In this document: positions 1-7,167 of the stretch, piece after piece
Layout: every line of letters starts with the position of its first letter
Numbering within the stretch: position 1 is the first letter of the stretch
From: Kiritimatiellia bacterium
Lineage (GTDB): Bacteria > Verrucomicrobiota > Kiritimatiellia > RFP12 > UBA1067
Assembly: GCA_017385345.1 (NCBI GenBank)
Contig: JAFNRY010000187.1
Span: 1 to 7,556, forward strand
DNA: 7,556 bases
Reading direction: 5' to 3'
Made by a program: the position numbers and the translations under genes
The notes under the pieces: generated by a model
The model's database searches: none
What the model saw: only the letters and a program-made list of their open reading frames with translations
Told to the model about the DNA's origin: nothing

Positions 1-509
1 AGATACGGAGCCTCCCCGCACGACACCTCCAGACGCGGGGCCTTGACATATTCCTGCCAGGTCTTGCCTTTGGGGAATTTTATATGCTTGCCGCAAGTTG
101 ATTTCCAGTCGAATTCGGCTTCAGAATCAAACTTGGCGATTTCGGTGTTGAACGGACTTGAATCGCGTTTCTTCCATCCAAACCAGGCGGCATCCACGAG
201 GTTGTTCTGCTTGTTGCATATCCATGACGGCGTAAACACTTCCGCGCGCTTGACAGAGCGCTGCCGTTGTTCCGCCGCATTCTTGTCCACACGAGGACGA
301 ATCACGGGATGGTTCCTGTCCGCAATCTGCGCGATCTGCATTTCATCGTTCGCGCCAAAGCCCTTGCCGTACGCGGCGTAGTCGTCTGTCGCCCAGATGA
401 TATTGCGCCCAGTCGAGCGGTCTTTCAACAAGACCGCAAGAACCTCTTCCGGAACGTGCCATTCCAGTATGTCGCGCGCAAGTGCGCAAATTGTCGTTTT
501 ACCGCTCAT
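1..509 (-). CDS. Restriction-modification DNA methyltransferase ('restriction endonuclease subunit M' family), N-terminal part, cut by left edge
   Basis: Reading the minus strand from ATG at 509, an open frame without a stop runs off the left edge; 169 complete codons are visible. The start is well fixed: the codon just before it is an in-frame TGA (512-510), and AAAAGG lies 10 bases upstream. I recognise the protein from conserved stretches of this family: RSTGRNIIWATDDY (residues 31-44), VIRPRVDK (69-76), the AEVFTPSWICNKQNNLVD region (89-106), AAWFG (107-111), FPKGKTWQEYV (145-155) and LEVSCGEAPYL (160-170, last residue from a split codon). Members are annotated as DNA methyltransferase subunits of type II-like restriction-modification systems. 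The SAM-binding and NPPY-type catalytic motifs would lie beyond the edge, so activity cannot be judged. Part of its sequence is visibly less GC-rich than the glycosidase genes, which would suit horizontal acquisition. The family call is from memory of its motifs; the role is inferred. Confidence 0.8.
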   Translation of the reverse strand, partial: MSGKTTICALARDILEWHVPEEVLAVLLKDRSTGRNIIWATDDYAAYGKGFGANDEMQIAQIADRNHPVIRPRVDKNAAEQRQRSVKRAEVFTPSWICNKQNNLVDAAWFGWKKRDSSPFNTEIAKFDSEAEFDWKSTCGKHIKFPKGKTWQEYVKAPRLEVSCGEAPY

Positions 510-588
510 TCACCATTCGCCTTTTGATCTCACATGCCAAAACCGCTGCGTCCGAACAACTGGCGGCCGTACCGTCCATACCAATCAT

Positions 589-608
589 AGTATATCAAAA
601 CCATTATA
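589..608 (-). promoter_or_regulatory. Possible -10 boxes for the methyltransferase gene
   Basis: On the minus strand a perfect TATAAT lies at 608-603 and a TATACT at 594-589, roughly 80-100 bases upstream of the methyltransferase start. No convincing -35 hexamer is found at 16-18 bases from either box (the best candidates are CTTTGG and CGCCGG), so this is only a weak promoter candidate in the right place. Confidence 0.25.
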
Positions 609-650
609 AGACCAAAGCCCGAAAGCCGGCGCCTATAGCGAACAAATATC

Positions 651-671
651 GATTTTATCGCGATAAACATC
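651..671. repeat. Palindrome TTTATCGCGATAAA, possible operator
   Basis: Positions 654-667 form a perfect 14-bp palindrome centred between 660 and 661. With one bulged base (668) the symmetry extends to 651-671 (GAT...ATC). A neighbouring TATCG at 647-651 repeats one half-site nine bases away. Its place between two divergent genes suits a dimeric regulator's operator, but no regulator gene is visible in the window, and an AT-rich palindrome could also arise by chance. Confidence 0.35.
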
Positions 672-685
672 CTAATACGCAAACA

Positions 686-752
686 TCCGGACAGGGCTTC
701 GCCGTCTTGGACCGCCCTGCCGGAGATTTTGCCAAAAACGCCATTTCTCCGG
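686..752 (+). promoter_or_regulatory. Two overlapping, mutually exclusive hairpins
   Basis: Hairpin A pairs 686-697 with 714-724 (TCCGG-a-CAGGGC against GCCCTGCCGGA), 11 base pairs with one bulged A and a 16-base loop. Hairpin B pairs CCGGAGA (720-726) with TCTCCGG (746-752), 7 base pairs. Both need 720-724, so they cannot form together. After hairpin A comes only a weak T-run (GATTTTGCC), so it is not a standard terminator. It lies 82-149 bases upstream of the AAA+ gene and could be a leader structure, but only if transcription starts before 686, which is not shown. Confidence 0.3.
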
Positions 753-834
753 GCGTATTCCGCCTTGATTTGATAAAATCTAACCGACGTGAAAAAACCG
801 ATCGGAAATCGTAGATAATACCGAAAGAACCGGC

Positions 835-2916
835 ATGGAAGAAAAAAACACGACTGGCGCGAACATCGCTACCGGATGCGCAATCCAAGCGGCGATGTTC
901 GTCGGGTTCGGACTTCTCTGCGGTTCGCACAAAGCGATTGAAGCCCTCGCCTGGGCGGTAGTGCTGGGCATACCGGCGGTTCTGACGAGATTCGCGCTGC
1001 GCAAGGTCTGCGGGCTATGCGCTAAAAGGGGAAAGTGGCTCGGACCGGCATTCTGCGCCCTCGCAATACTGCTCGCCCACAACGTGGATCTGGACGACAA
1101 GAGCGAAAAAGACGGCAAAAACAGGGACGCAACTGAAACCGCGCACGCGGCCGCAACGCGCCAAAAGACGGAAAAACCCGCCAAAAGCGCCAAAGGCGCA
1201 GCGCGCAAAACCGCGCCGGGGAATGAGGCTTCGAAAGAAAACGCCCTTCGGCAGGCTCTCGCGGAACTCGACGCGCTGACGGGTCTCGAAGGCGTCAAGG
1301 CCGAAGTCCGGAAGTTGGTGAACAAAGAGAAAGTGGATGCCGCGCGGCGCAAGCAAGGGCTGCCGGTGTCTCCGCGATCACTCCACATGGTATTCACCGG
1401 CAACCCCGGAACGGGAAAGACAACAGTGGCGAGAATCATCGCCAGAATACTCTCTTCGCTCGGCTGCGTGCCCACGGACAGGTTCGTCGAAACCGACCGC
1501 TCCGGACTCGTCGGGCGGTACATGGGCGAAACCGCGGCGAAGACAAGCGCGAAAATAGACGAGGCGACCGGCGGCGTGCTATTCATCGACGAAGCCTACC
1601 AGCTGTGCACCTCCGACAGCGACGACTACGGCAAGGAAGCGATCGCCACCCTGCTCAAGCGCATGGAGGACGAGCGCGGCAGACTCGTGGTCATCGCCGC
1701 CGGATACACCGACGAAATGCGCGACTTTCTGCGCGCCAACTCCGGTCTCGAAAGCCGCTTCGGCATAAAGATAGAGTTCGCCGACTACACCGCGAAGGAA
1801 CTCGCGGCGATATTCAGATCCACGGCGAAGAAGAACGGCTACAAACTTTCCGCCGAGCTTGAAGCCGGGCTGGACGCCGCCATCGAGAAACTGACCCGCC
1901 GGCGCGACAAGACCTTCGGCAACGCCAGATTCGTCCGCCAGCTGTTCGAAGACGCCACGGGCAGACAAGCCGACCGCGTCGCGCAGGGCGGCAGCCTCGA
2001 CGCAAAGACGATCTCCACTCTGGAAATGGAAGACGTCGTTCCGTCCGGCAAGACGCCGGACGAACGCGCCCCGTCCATCGAAGAGACGCTCGCCGAACTC
2101 GACGGGCTGACGGGCATGCAAAGCGTGAAAGACGAAATCAACCGCCTCGTCGCCACATGCAGGGCGAACAAAATGCGCGAAGAAAAGGGGCTTGAAGCGG
2201 CGCAAATGTCCTACAACTTCGTCTTCACCGGCAACCCGGGCACGGGCAAGACAACCGTGGCGAGAATCGTGGCGAAGGCGTTCCGCGCGCTGGGGATCCT
2301 CGACCGCGGCCATCTCGTCGAGACCGACCGCTCCGGACTCGTCGCCCAATACGCCGGCCAGACGGCCCCAAAAACCAACAAACTTTTCGATTCCGCCCTC
2401 GGCGGCATCCTGTTCATCGACGAAGCATACCAGCTCAACCAGGGGCCGGACGACACGTTTGGACAGGAAGCGGTGGCGACGCTCATAAAGCGCATGGAGG
2501 ATGAGCGCGGACGCATAGTCGTGATAGTCGCCGGCTACAAGGACGAGATGAAACGCTTCATGCAGATAAACTCAGGTCTCGAAAGCCGCTTCAACCGGAT
2601 TGTCGATTTTCCGGATTTCTCCGCGAAAGACCTCGCAGCCATATTCAGGTCGCACGCCAAAAAGAACAAATACACGCTATCGCCAGACGTCGAGCGCTGG
2701 CTTCTGCCGTACATCCAGATGAGAATCGGACAGGAAAAGAAGAGCAAGGGGTTCGGCAACGGACGATGGGCGCGCAACCTTTTCGAAAAAACCGTGGAAC
2801 GGCAGTCCTTGCGCATCGTTGCGGAAAAGAACCCGCCCGACAGCGAACTTTCCATGCTGCGCATGAAGGACGTTGGCATTTCATTGAAGGATCCCGACGC
2901 ATCGAATGAAGATTGA
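835..2916 (+). CDS. Membrane-anchored tandem CbbX/CfxQ (SpoVK)-type AAA+ ATPase
   Basis: This 693-residue protein has two complete AAA+ modules of the CbbX/CfxQ/SpoVK type. Residues about 10-83 are hydrophobic with two or three possible membrane helices (about 10-30, 36-52, 68-83), followed by a charged, Lys/Ala-rich linker (about 88-135). Module 1 has Walker A GNPGTGKT (189-196), a pore-loop-like YMG (229-231), Walker B FIDEAYQL (250-257), arginine finger SGLESRF (R308) and sensor-2 segment GNARFVRQ (362-369). Module 2 has the same order: Walker A 466-473, YAG (506-508), FIDEAYQL (527-534), R585 and GNGRWARN (641-648). Both modules look catalytically intact. Such ATPases form hexamers that remodel partner proteins: red-type CbbX reactivates Rubisco, and EccA serves type VII secretion. 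No Rubisco or secretion genes are seen here, so the substrate is unknown. ATG 835 is the only reasonable start because an in-frame TGA lies at 790 with no start codon between; the ribosome site is weak. The gene overlaps the next one by 11 bases. Confidence 0.88.
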   Translation: MEEKNTTGANIATGCAIQAAMFVGFGLLCGSHKAIEALAWAVVLGIPAVLTRFALRKVCGLCAKRGKWLGPAFCALAILLAHNVDLDDKSEKDGKNRDATETAHAAATRQKTEKPAKSAKGAARKTAPGNEASKENALRQALAELDALTGLEGVKAEVRKLVNKEKVDAARRKQGLPVSPRSLHMVFTGNPGTGKTTVARIIARILSSLGCVPTDRFVETDRSGLVGRYMGETAAKTSAKIDEATGGVLFIDEAYQLCTSDSDDYGKEAIATLLKRMEDERGRLVVIAAGYTDEMRDFLRANSGLESRFGIKIEFADYTAKELAAIFRSTAKKNGYKLSAELEAGLDAAIEKLTRRRDKTFGNARFVRQLFEDATGRQADRVAQGGSLDAKTISTLEMEDVVPSGKTPDERAPSIEETLAELDGLTGMQSVKDEINRLVATCRANKMREEKGLEAAQMSYNFVFTGNPGTGKTTVARIVAKAFRALGILDRGHLVETDRSGLVAQYAGQTAPKTNKLFDSALGGILFIDEAYQLNQGPDDTFGQEAVATLIKRMEDERGRIVVIVAGYKDEMKRFMQINSGLESRFNRIVDFPDFSAKDLAAIFRSHAKKNKYTLSPDVERWLLPYIQMRIGQEKKSKGFGNGRWARNLFEKTVERQSLRIVAEKNPPDSELSMLRMKDVGISLKDPDASNED
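1246..2871 (+). repeat. Intragenic tandem duplication encoding the two AAA+ modules
   Basis: Residues about 138-402 and 415-679 of the ATPase are two copies of the same module, offset by exactly 277 residues (831 bases) from the start of the module to past the arginine finger. Similarity persists at the DNA level in places: a 22-base identical run at 1492-1513 and 2323-2344 encodes the TDRSGLV segment, and the KRMEDERGR and SGLESRF codons are nearly identical in both copies. The copies diverge in the C-terminal helical part before sensor 2. Confidence 0.8.
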
Positions 2917-5125
2917 ATGGAAATGGCCCGAGGACGCTAAACGCGATGTCGTGGCGCCGGAAGGGGAAACGGTTGAAGTGCGCTGCGGCGCGCCCTTCCG
3001 TCTGGACGTAGTCGATCCGGCCGCAGGGAAGACGCTTTGCGCCGTGCGCGACGCGAAGGAGCTTCCCGGCGGCGGCTGGAGCGCGGCCTTCAGCGCGCCG
3101 CGGTACGAAGGCGACGGCACGCGCTGCCGCCCGCTCGCGATGCGAATGACGGCATACCCCGGCGGAGCGGCCGAACGCACAGAATCGCTTCTGGAAATCC
3201 CGCCGCCGCCGGAGAAGGCGCGCGCCAGACTCGAACTGGACGGAGACGAAATACGGCGCGACCCGTGCCGGCGCGCCGTCCTCTCCAACGGCGCCGGCGC
3301 GGCTTCGCAGATCCGCGCCGCCTGGGGCCGCATCGCCAGCCAGTACGACTCGCTTCTCGCCGCGAATCCGGATCCATCCAGACCGACCGACAGGGTGAAC
3401 ACGCTCGCGCGCATGCGCTGCTGGGCGCGGTGGGCCGGATATTCGCAGGAGTTCGACGCGCGCTCCGCCGCGAGTTTCGCCGCCGATCCTTCCGGCGAAT
3501 CGGCGCGCTGGGACTTTTCGTTCCGCTTCTGCGAAGGAGCGACGGCCTCGTTTTCCATTACAGTTTCGCAGATTCCGGGCGTCAATGCCATCGACATACG
3601 CTTCGCTCGCGCCGCCGATACCGGAGAAACGCAAAACGCGGCGGACGAAGTGGCTGTCGTCATACGCCCCGACGTGGAATGGCGCAGTTTCCACGACACG
3701 ACCAAGGCGTACGCCGGCGCGGAGCAGCTGTTCCCGCGGGCAGTGACTCCCGGAAAAACCGGCTTCCGCTTCGCTCCCTTCGGAGGCGTTCTCGCGATGG
3801 AGATTAACGGCGACGGAAAGTTCAGCAACGAACCGGAATGGCTTTACGGCGTGGCCCACCCCGAAGAGGCGGAGCGCGGACAGGAACCGTCCGGCGACCT
3901 GTTCAGCCCGGGATGGTTCTCTGCGACGCTGAAACCCGGCGAAGCGTTCACCGTTTCAGCCTCCGCCGCGTTCGACGGAGACGATACGGCGCCGCGCCCG
4001 GCCGCACGCCGGAGAGCCGCCGCGCCGTCGTTCAAAAGCGAGACGCCTATTCCGCAGGCGATGCGCAAGGCTCTCGATCTCTTCATCGCAAAACGCGACG
4101 GATTGAAAACCGTCATTGCGGGGTATCCGTGGTTTCTCGACTGGGGACGCGACACGTTCATCTTCATGCGCGGCATGATCGCCGCCGGAAGGATCGACGA
4201 CTCGCTCGACATATTGAAGGCGTTCGCCGCCTTCGAAGAGAAGGGAACGCTCCCGAACATCATATACGGCGGAAAAGCCGGCAACCGCGACACGACAGAT
4301 GCGCAACTTTGGTTTATTCGCTGCGTGAAGGAAATCGAAGAGGCCGGGGCCGACGCCAAGTCTCTCCGCCCGGTTTGCGAAAGCATTGCGGACAACTACA
4401 TCGCCGGAACGCCAAACGGCATAAGAACAGATCCTGAAAGCGGTCTCGTATGGTCCCCTTCCCACTTTACGTGGATGGACACGAACTATCCGGCCTGCAC
4501 GCCACGCGAAGGCTATCCCGTCGAAATACAGGCGCTGTGGATATCCGCTCTCGAATATCTCGATAGAGAAAAACTCGCGGCGAAGGCGAAGCGTTCAATC
4601 CTGGAACTGTTTCCGCGCGAAGGCGGCGGATTCTGCGACTGCCTCGCCGCGCCGCCGGGAACGCCGGCGCGGGAAGCGGCCAAAGACGAGTCGCTGCGCC
4701 CGAACCAGCTCCTGCTTGCGACGCTCGGCGTTCTGGACGATCCGTCCATTCCTGTCTCGTGCGCTCCGCTCGCCGTGCCGGGCTCGATACGTTCGCTCGC
4801 GCCGTCCAGCCCGTACTACCGCGGCGCCTACACCGGCGACGAAGACACGTCAAGAAAACCAGCCTACCACAACGGCACCGCATGGGGCTGGATGTTCCCG
4901 TCGTACCCCGAAGCGCTCGTGGAGACAGGCGCTGCGTCGCGCCGCGCGGCGCTCTCGATACTCGCCTCGGCCGTCGAAAACCTCAACGGCGGCGGGACGG
5001 TCGGCCACCTGAGCGAGATTTCGGACGGCGACAGCCCGCACGCGCAGAAAGGCTGTACGGCGCAGGCGTGGAGCGAAAGCGAGCTGCTGCGCGTCTGGCT
5101 GAAACTTGCGGAGAAAGGCGTTTGA
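2906..5125 (+). CDS. GH133-type glycogen-debranching-like enzyme (amylo-alpha-1,6-glucosidase family)
   Basis: This 739-residue protein has a C-terminal (alpha/alpha)-barrel domain (about 378-735) with debranching-enzyme signatures in the expected order: AGYPWFLDWGRDTFIF (405-420), GTLPNIIYGG (447-456), TWMD (522-525), TPREGYPVEIQALW (532-545), SLRPNQLL (596-603), NGTAWGW (656-662), SEISDGD (703-709) and GCTAQAWSESELLRVW (716-731). The family hydrolyses alpha-1,6 branch points of glycogen-like glucans. D412 and D416 of DWGRD and E540 are candidate active-site acids by family resemblance. Residues about 100-360 are mainly beta and resemble the domain that precedes the barrel (for example SQYDSLLAANPDP, 145-157). 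No signal peptide is present, so it should be cytosolic. The GH13-like domain found in many long debranching proteins is absent. The start overlaps the ATPase gene; the nearest purine-rich site (GAAGGA, 2886-2891) is 14 bases away, so translation is likely coupled. Exact substrate is not established. Confidence 0.87.
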   Translation: MKIEWKWPEDAKRDVVAPEGETVEVRCGAPFRLDVVDPAAGKTLCAVRDAKELPGGGWSAAFSAPRYEGDGTRCRPLAMRMTAYPGGAAERTESLLEIPPPPEKARARLELDGDEIRRDPCRRAVLSNGAGAASQIRAAWGRIASQYDSLLAANPDPSRPTDRVNTLARMRCWARWAGYSQEFDARSAASFAADPSGESARWDFSFRFCEGATASFSITVSQIPGVNAIDIRFARAADTGETQNAADEVAVVIRPDVEWRSFHDTTKAYAGAEQLFPRAVTPGKTGFRFAPFGGVLAMEINGDGKFSNEPEWLYGVAHPEEAERGQEPSGDLFSPGWFSATLKPGEAFTVSASAAFDGDDTAPRPAARRRAAAPSFKSETPIPQAMRKALDLFIAKRDGLKTVIAGYPWFLDWGRDTFIFMRGMIAAGRIDDSLDILKAFAAFEEKGTLPNIIYGGKAGNRDTTDAQLWFIRCVKEIEEAGADAKSLRPVCESIADNYIAGTPNGIRTDPESGLVWSPSHFTWMDTNYPACTPREGYPVEIQALWISALEYLDREKLAAKAKRSILELFPREGGGFCDCLAAPPGTPAREAAKDESLRPNQLLLATLGVLDDPSIPVSCAPLAVPGSIRSLAPSSPYYRGAYTGDEDTSRKPAYHNGTAWGWMFPSYPEALVETGAASRRAALSILASAVENLNGGGTVGHLSEISDGDSPHAQKGCTAQAWSESELLRVWLKLAEKGV

Positions 5126-5178
5126 TTTTGCACAAACCGCGGCGGCTGCCTTGCGCACGACGCGCCGCAAACAACACG

Positions 5179-5184
5179 AGGAGG
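5179..5184 (+). promoter_or_regulatory. Strong ribosome binding site AGGAGG
   Basis: A consensus AGGAGG lies 9 bases before ATG 5194. It fixes the start of the GH127 gene well inside a longer open frame and contrasts with the weak sites of the two upstream genes. The 68-base gap before the gene (5126-5193) shows no terminator, so the gene could share the upstream transcript while being translated independently. Confidence 0.85.
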
Positions 5185-5193
5185 GAAAAGAAC

Positions 5194-7167
5194 ATGGAAC
5201 TGAAAAAAGTCTTTGCGGCGCTCGCCGCGGGCATGGCGGCGGCGACGGCATTCCCTTCGCCCGGAATAGCCGGCGGCGCAACGCCCGTAGCGGTGTCGGA
5301 CGCGAAGATCGGCGGCTTCTGGCACGACAACGTCAGACGGCTCGTATGCAGATGGATTCCGCACTGCATCAAAGAACTCGAAGCAGGAGGCAGAGGAGAG
5401 GAATTTCTCAATCTGGTCGCGACGGGCGAAACGCTTGCCGGCAAGGAGCCTTCCGTCAAGTTCAAAGGCCAGCCGTGGAGCGACGCCTACGTTTACAACA
5501 CTATCGAGGCGATATGCCTCGCGCTCGAAATCGACCCTTGCGGAGACGATGTCCTCGCGCGCGGCCAGGCGTACCTGCGCGGCAAGATGGAGGAGTGGAT
5601 ACCCGTAATCCTCGCGGCTCAGGAGCCGTCTGGCTACATCCATTCGTACCACGATCTCCGCAAGAAACCGCATTTCACGCAAGCAGGCGACCACGAATTC
5701 TACGTCATGGGCTACTTCATCGAAATGGGCGTGGCGCACTTGCGCACTACGAAGGGGCGCGACCGGCGCCTGTTCGACGCGGCGATAAAATGCGCAGACC
5801 ATCTCGATTCGGTGTTCGGCCCGGCGCCGAAGCGCACGTGGCTCAACGGGCACGCCGGACTCGAATACGCGCTTTGCCGCCTCGCGGACGCCGTCGATGC
5901 GACCGACGGCGCCGGCAAGGGCGCCAAGTACGCGCGGCTCGCCAGCCATTTCATACGCAACCAGTACAAGGCCGAGGGGGCGAACGCCGGATGGCACGCC
6001 GCCTACCACCAGGCGGACATGCCGGCGCAAGACATGAAAGACGCTTCGGGCCATGCCGTGAGAGCCACGTACTTCTACACGGCGATGTCGGCGCTCGCGC
6101 TCCGGCTCGGGGACGGCGAACTCGGCGCCGCCGCCGACAGGCTCTGGGAAAGCGCGATCGACCGCAAAGAATACATAACCGGCGGCGTAGGCGCCGGCTG
6201 GCACGGCGAAGCTTTCATGGGCGACTACGAACTGGCCAACAACGGATACTGCGAATCATGCGCCTCGTGCGGCATGGGATTCTGGGCCGACGAACAGCGG
6301 CGCCGCGGCCACCCGGCCAAACCTTCCGCCGTGTTCGAACGCCTTCTCTACAACAACCTGCTCGGTTCAATCTCGGAAGACGGACGCAGCTTCTACTACC
6401 AGAATCCGCTCGACAGCGACAAGGTCCGCTACCCGTGGCACGTATGCCCGTGCTGCGTCGGCAACATACCGCGCGCCATGCTCGCGCTCAAAGACCGCAC
6501 CTATTCCATTTCCGCGGACGGCACCACCCTCTTCGTGGAGCAATTCGTTTCGCTCGACGGGGCAAAAGCGAAAACCGCCGGCGGCGTTGTAGCCATCCGC
6601 CAGACAACGGCCTATCCGTGGGAGGGAACGGCGGAACTCGTACTCAGCCCGGAAAAGCCTACCCGTTTCATTCTTGCCCTGCGCGTCCCGGACAGGACGG
6701 AAAGTCCGCTCTACAGCGCCATGCCAGACGTCTCCGGACAGTTCGAGGCTACAGTCAACGGCAAAGCGGCGGGCGCCGTTCTGCAAGACGGCTACGCCTG
6801 CATCGACCGCGAATGGAAGCCCGGCGACAAGGTCGTCTTCTCGTTCCCCATGCCGGTCCAGCGCATACGCACGGACATTAGGGTGAAAGCAGACAAGGGC
6901 TGCGTGGCCTTTTCGCGCGGCCCGGTCGTGTACAACTTCGAACAAATCGACACGAAGGAGCCGCTTGACAAGATAGAGATAGATCCTGCTGCCGATTTCA
7001 AAACTTTCTGGATGCCCGATCTGCACGACGGAGTGACGGCGCTGCGTTGCGGCGAACTCGTCGCTATACCGAATTTCGCGCGCCTGAACCGCGGCCAGTG
7101 CCGTTCGGTAGTATGGATGCGCGAAAAACAGGGCGGGAGCGGATCTTCGGATCAAAACGGCAAGTAG
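5194..7167 (+). CDS. Secreted GH127 (DUF1680) beta-L-arabinofuranosidase-like glycoside hydrolase
   Basis: The protein has 657 residues. Residues 1-19 form a Sec signal peptide (two lysines, then an Ala-rich core) with a likely cut after ATA (17-19), so it should act in the periplasm or outside the cell. The body matches GH127/DUF1680: an (alpha/alpha)-barrel to about residue 435, including GQPWSDAYVY (92-101), EPSGYIHSY (144-152) and NGHAGLEYAL (218-227), then beta domains. Known GH127 enzymes cleave beta-L-arabinofuranosides using a zinc-bound cysteine nucleophile. The equivalent residues appear present: E339 in GEAF (acid/base candidate), E354 and C356, and C420-C421 in CPCCVGN (418-424). 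Specificity varies in this family, so the exact sugar is not certain. The frame is open upstream to 4759, but that part overlaps the debranching gene and lacks family similarity; AGGAGG and the signal peptide decide for 5194. The 3' end overlaps the convergent RecA-like gene by 16 bases. Confidence 0.9.
   Translation: MELKKVFAALAAGMAAATAFPSPGIAGGATPVAVSDAKIGGFWHDNVRRLVCRWIPHCIKELEAGGRGEEFLNLVATGETLAGKEPSVKFKGQPWSDAYVYNTIEAICLALEIDPCGDDVLARGQAYLRGKMEEWIPVILAAQEPSGYIHSYHDLRKKPHFTQAGDHEFYVMGYFIEMGVAHLRTTKGRDRRLFDAAIKCADHLDSVFGPAPKRTWLNGHAGLEYALCRLADAVDATDGAGKGAKYARLASHFIRNQYKAEGANAGWHAAYHQADMPAQDMKDASGHAVRATYFYTAMSALALRLGDGELGAAADRLWESAIDRKEYITGGVGAGWHGEAFMGDYELANNGYCESCASCGMGFWADEQRRRGHPAKPSAVFERLLYNNLLGSISEDGRSFYYQNPLDSDKVRYPWHVCPCCVGNIPRAMLALKDRTYSISADGTTLFVEQFVSLDGAKAKTAGGVVAIRQTTAYPWEGTAELVLSPEKPTRFILALRVPDRTESPLYSAMPDVSGQFEATVNGKAAGAVLQDGYACIDREWKPGDKVVFSFPMPVQRIRTDIRVKADKGCVAFSRGPVVYNFEQIDTKEPLDKIEIDPAADFKTFWMPDLHDGVTALRCGELVAIPNFARLNRGQCRSVVWMREKQGGSGSSDQNGK

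Larger units (their letters stand above)
510..834. other. Divergent intergenic region with several inverted repeats
   Basis: About 325 bases separate the divergent methyltransferase and AAA+ genes. No reading frame here looks coding: those that cross it are short, lack a recognisable family and overlap real genes. It is more AT-rich than its flanks, as expected of a promoter region. It contains TATAAT- and TATACT-like boxes facing left, a 14-bp perfect palindrome, two competing hairpins, a small palindrome CCGATCGG (798-805) and -10-like boxes facing right: TAAAAT (774-779) and GATAAT (814-819). None of the right-facing boxes has a good -35 partner. I saw no tRNA or known RNA family in it. 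Confidence 0.6.

Noticed and set aside
482..814. 110-codon plus-strand frame in the intergenic region
   Set aside because: It begins inside the methyltransferase gene on the other strand, runs through hairpin-rich AT-rich sequence and shows no family similarity.
655..930. 91-codon minus-strand frame crossing the intergenic region and the ATPase start
   Set aside because: No recognisable domain, and it overlaps the well-supported ATPase start in antisense.
2645..3859. 404-codon open frame on the minus strand opposite the ATPase and debranching genes
   Set aside because: It lies antisense to two genes with clear family motifs. High GC content makes such long stop-free shadow frames common, and its Arg/Ala-rich translation resembles no family.
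5151..5170. Short inverted repeat TTGCG...CGCAA between the debranching and GH127 genes as a terminator
   Set aside because: Only 5 base pairs with a 10-base loop and no T-run; this is expected by chance in GC-rich DNA.
4759..5193. Upstream extension of the GH127 reading frame
   Set aside because: It overlaps the debranching enzyme in another frame, is Arg-rich without family similarity, and would bury the signal peptide; the AGGAGG site supports ATG 5194.
4864..6204. 446-codon minus-strand open frame opposite the debranching and GH127 genes
   Set aside because: Its composition is typical of a GC-rich antisense shadow, and the opposite strand encodes well-recognised enzymes.
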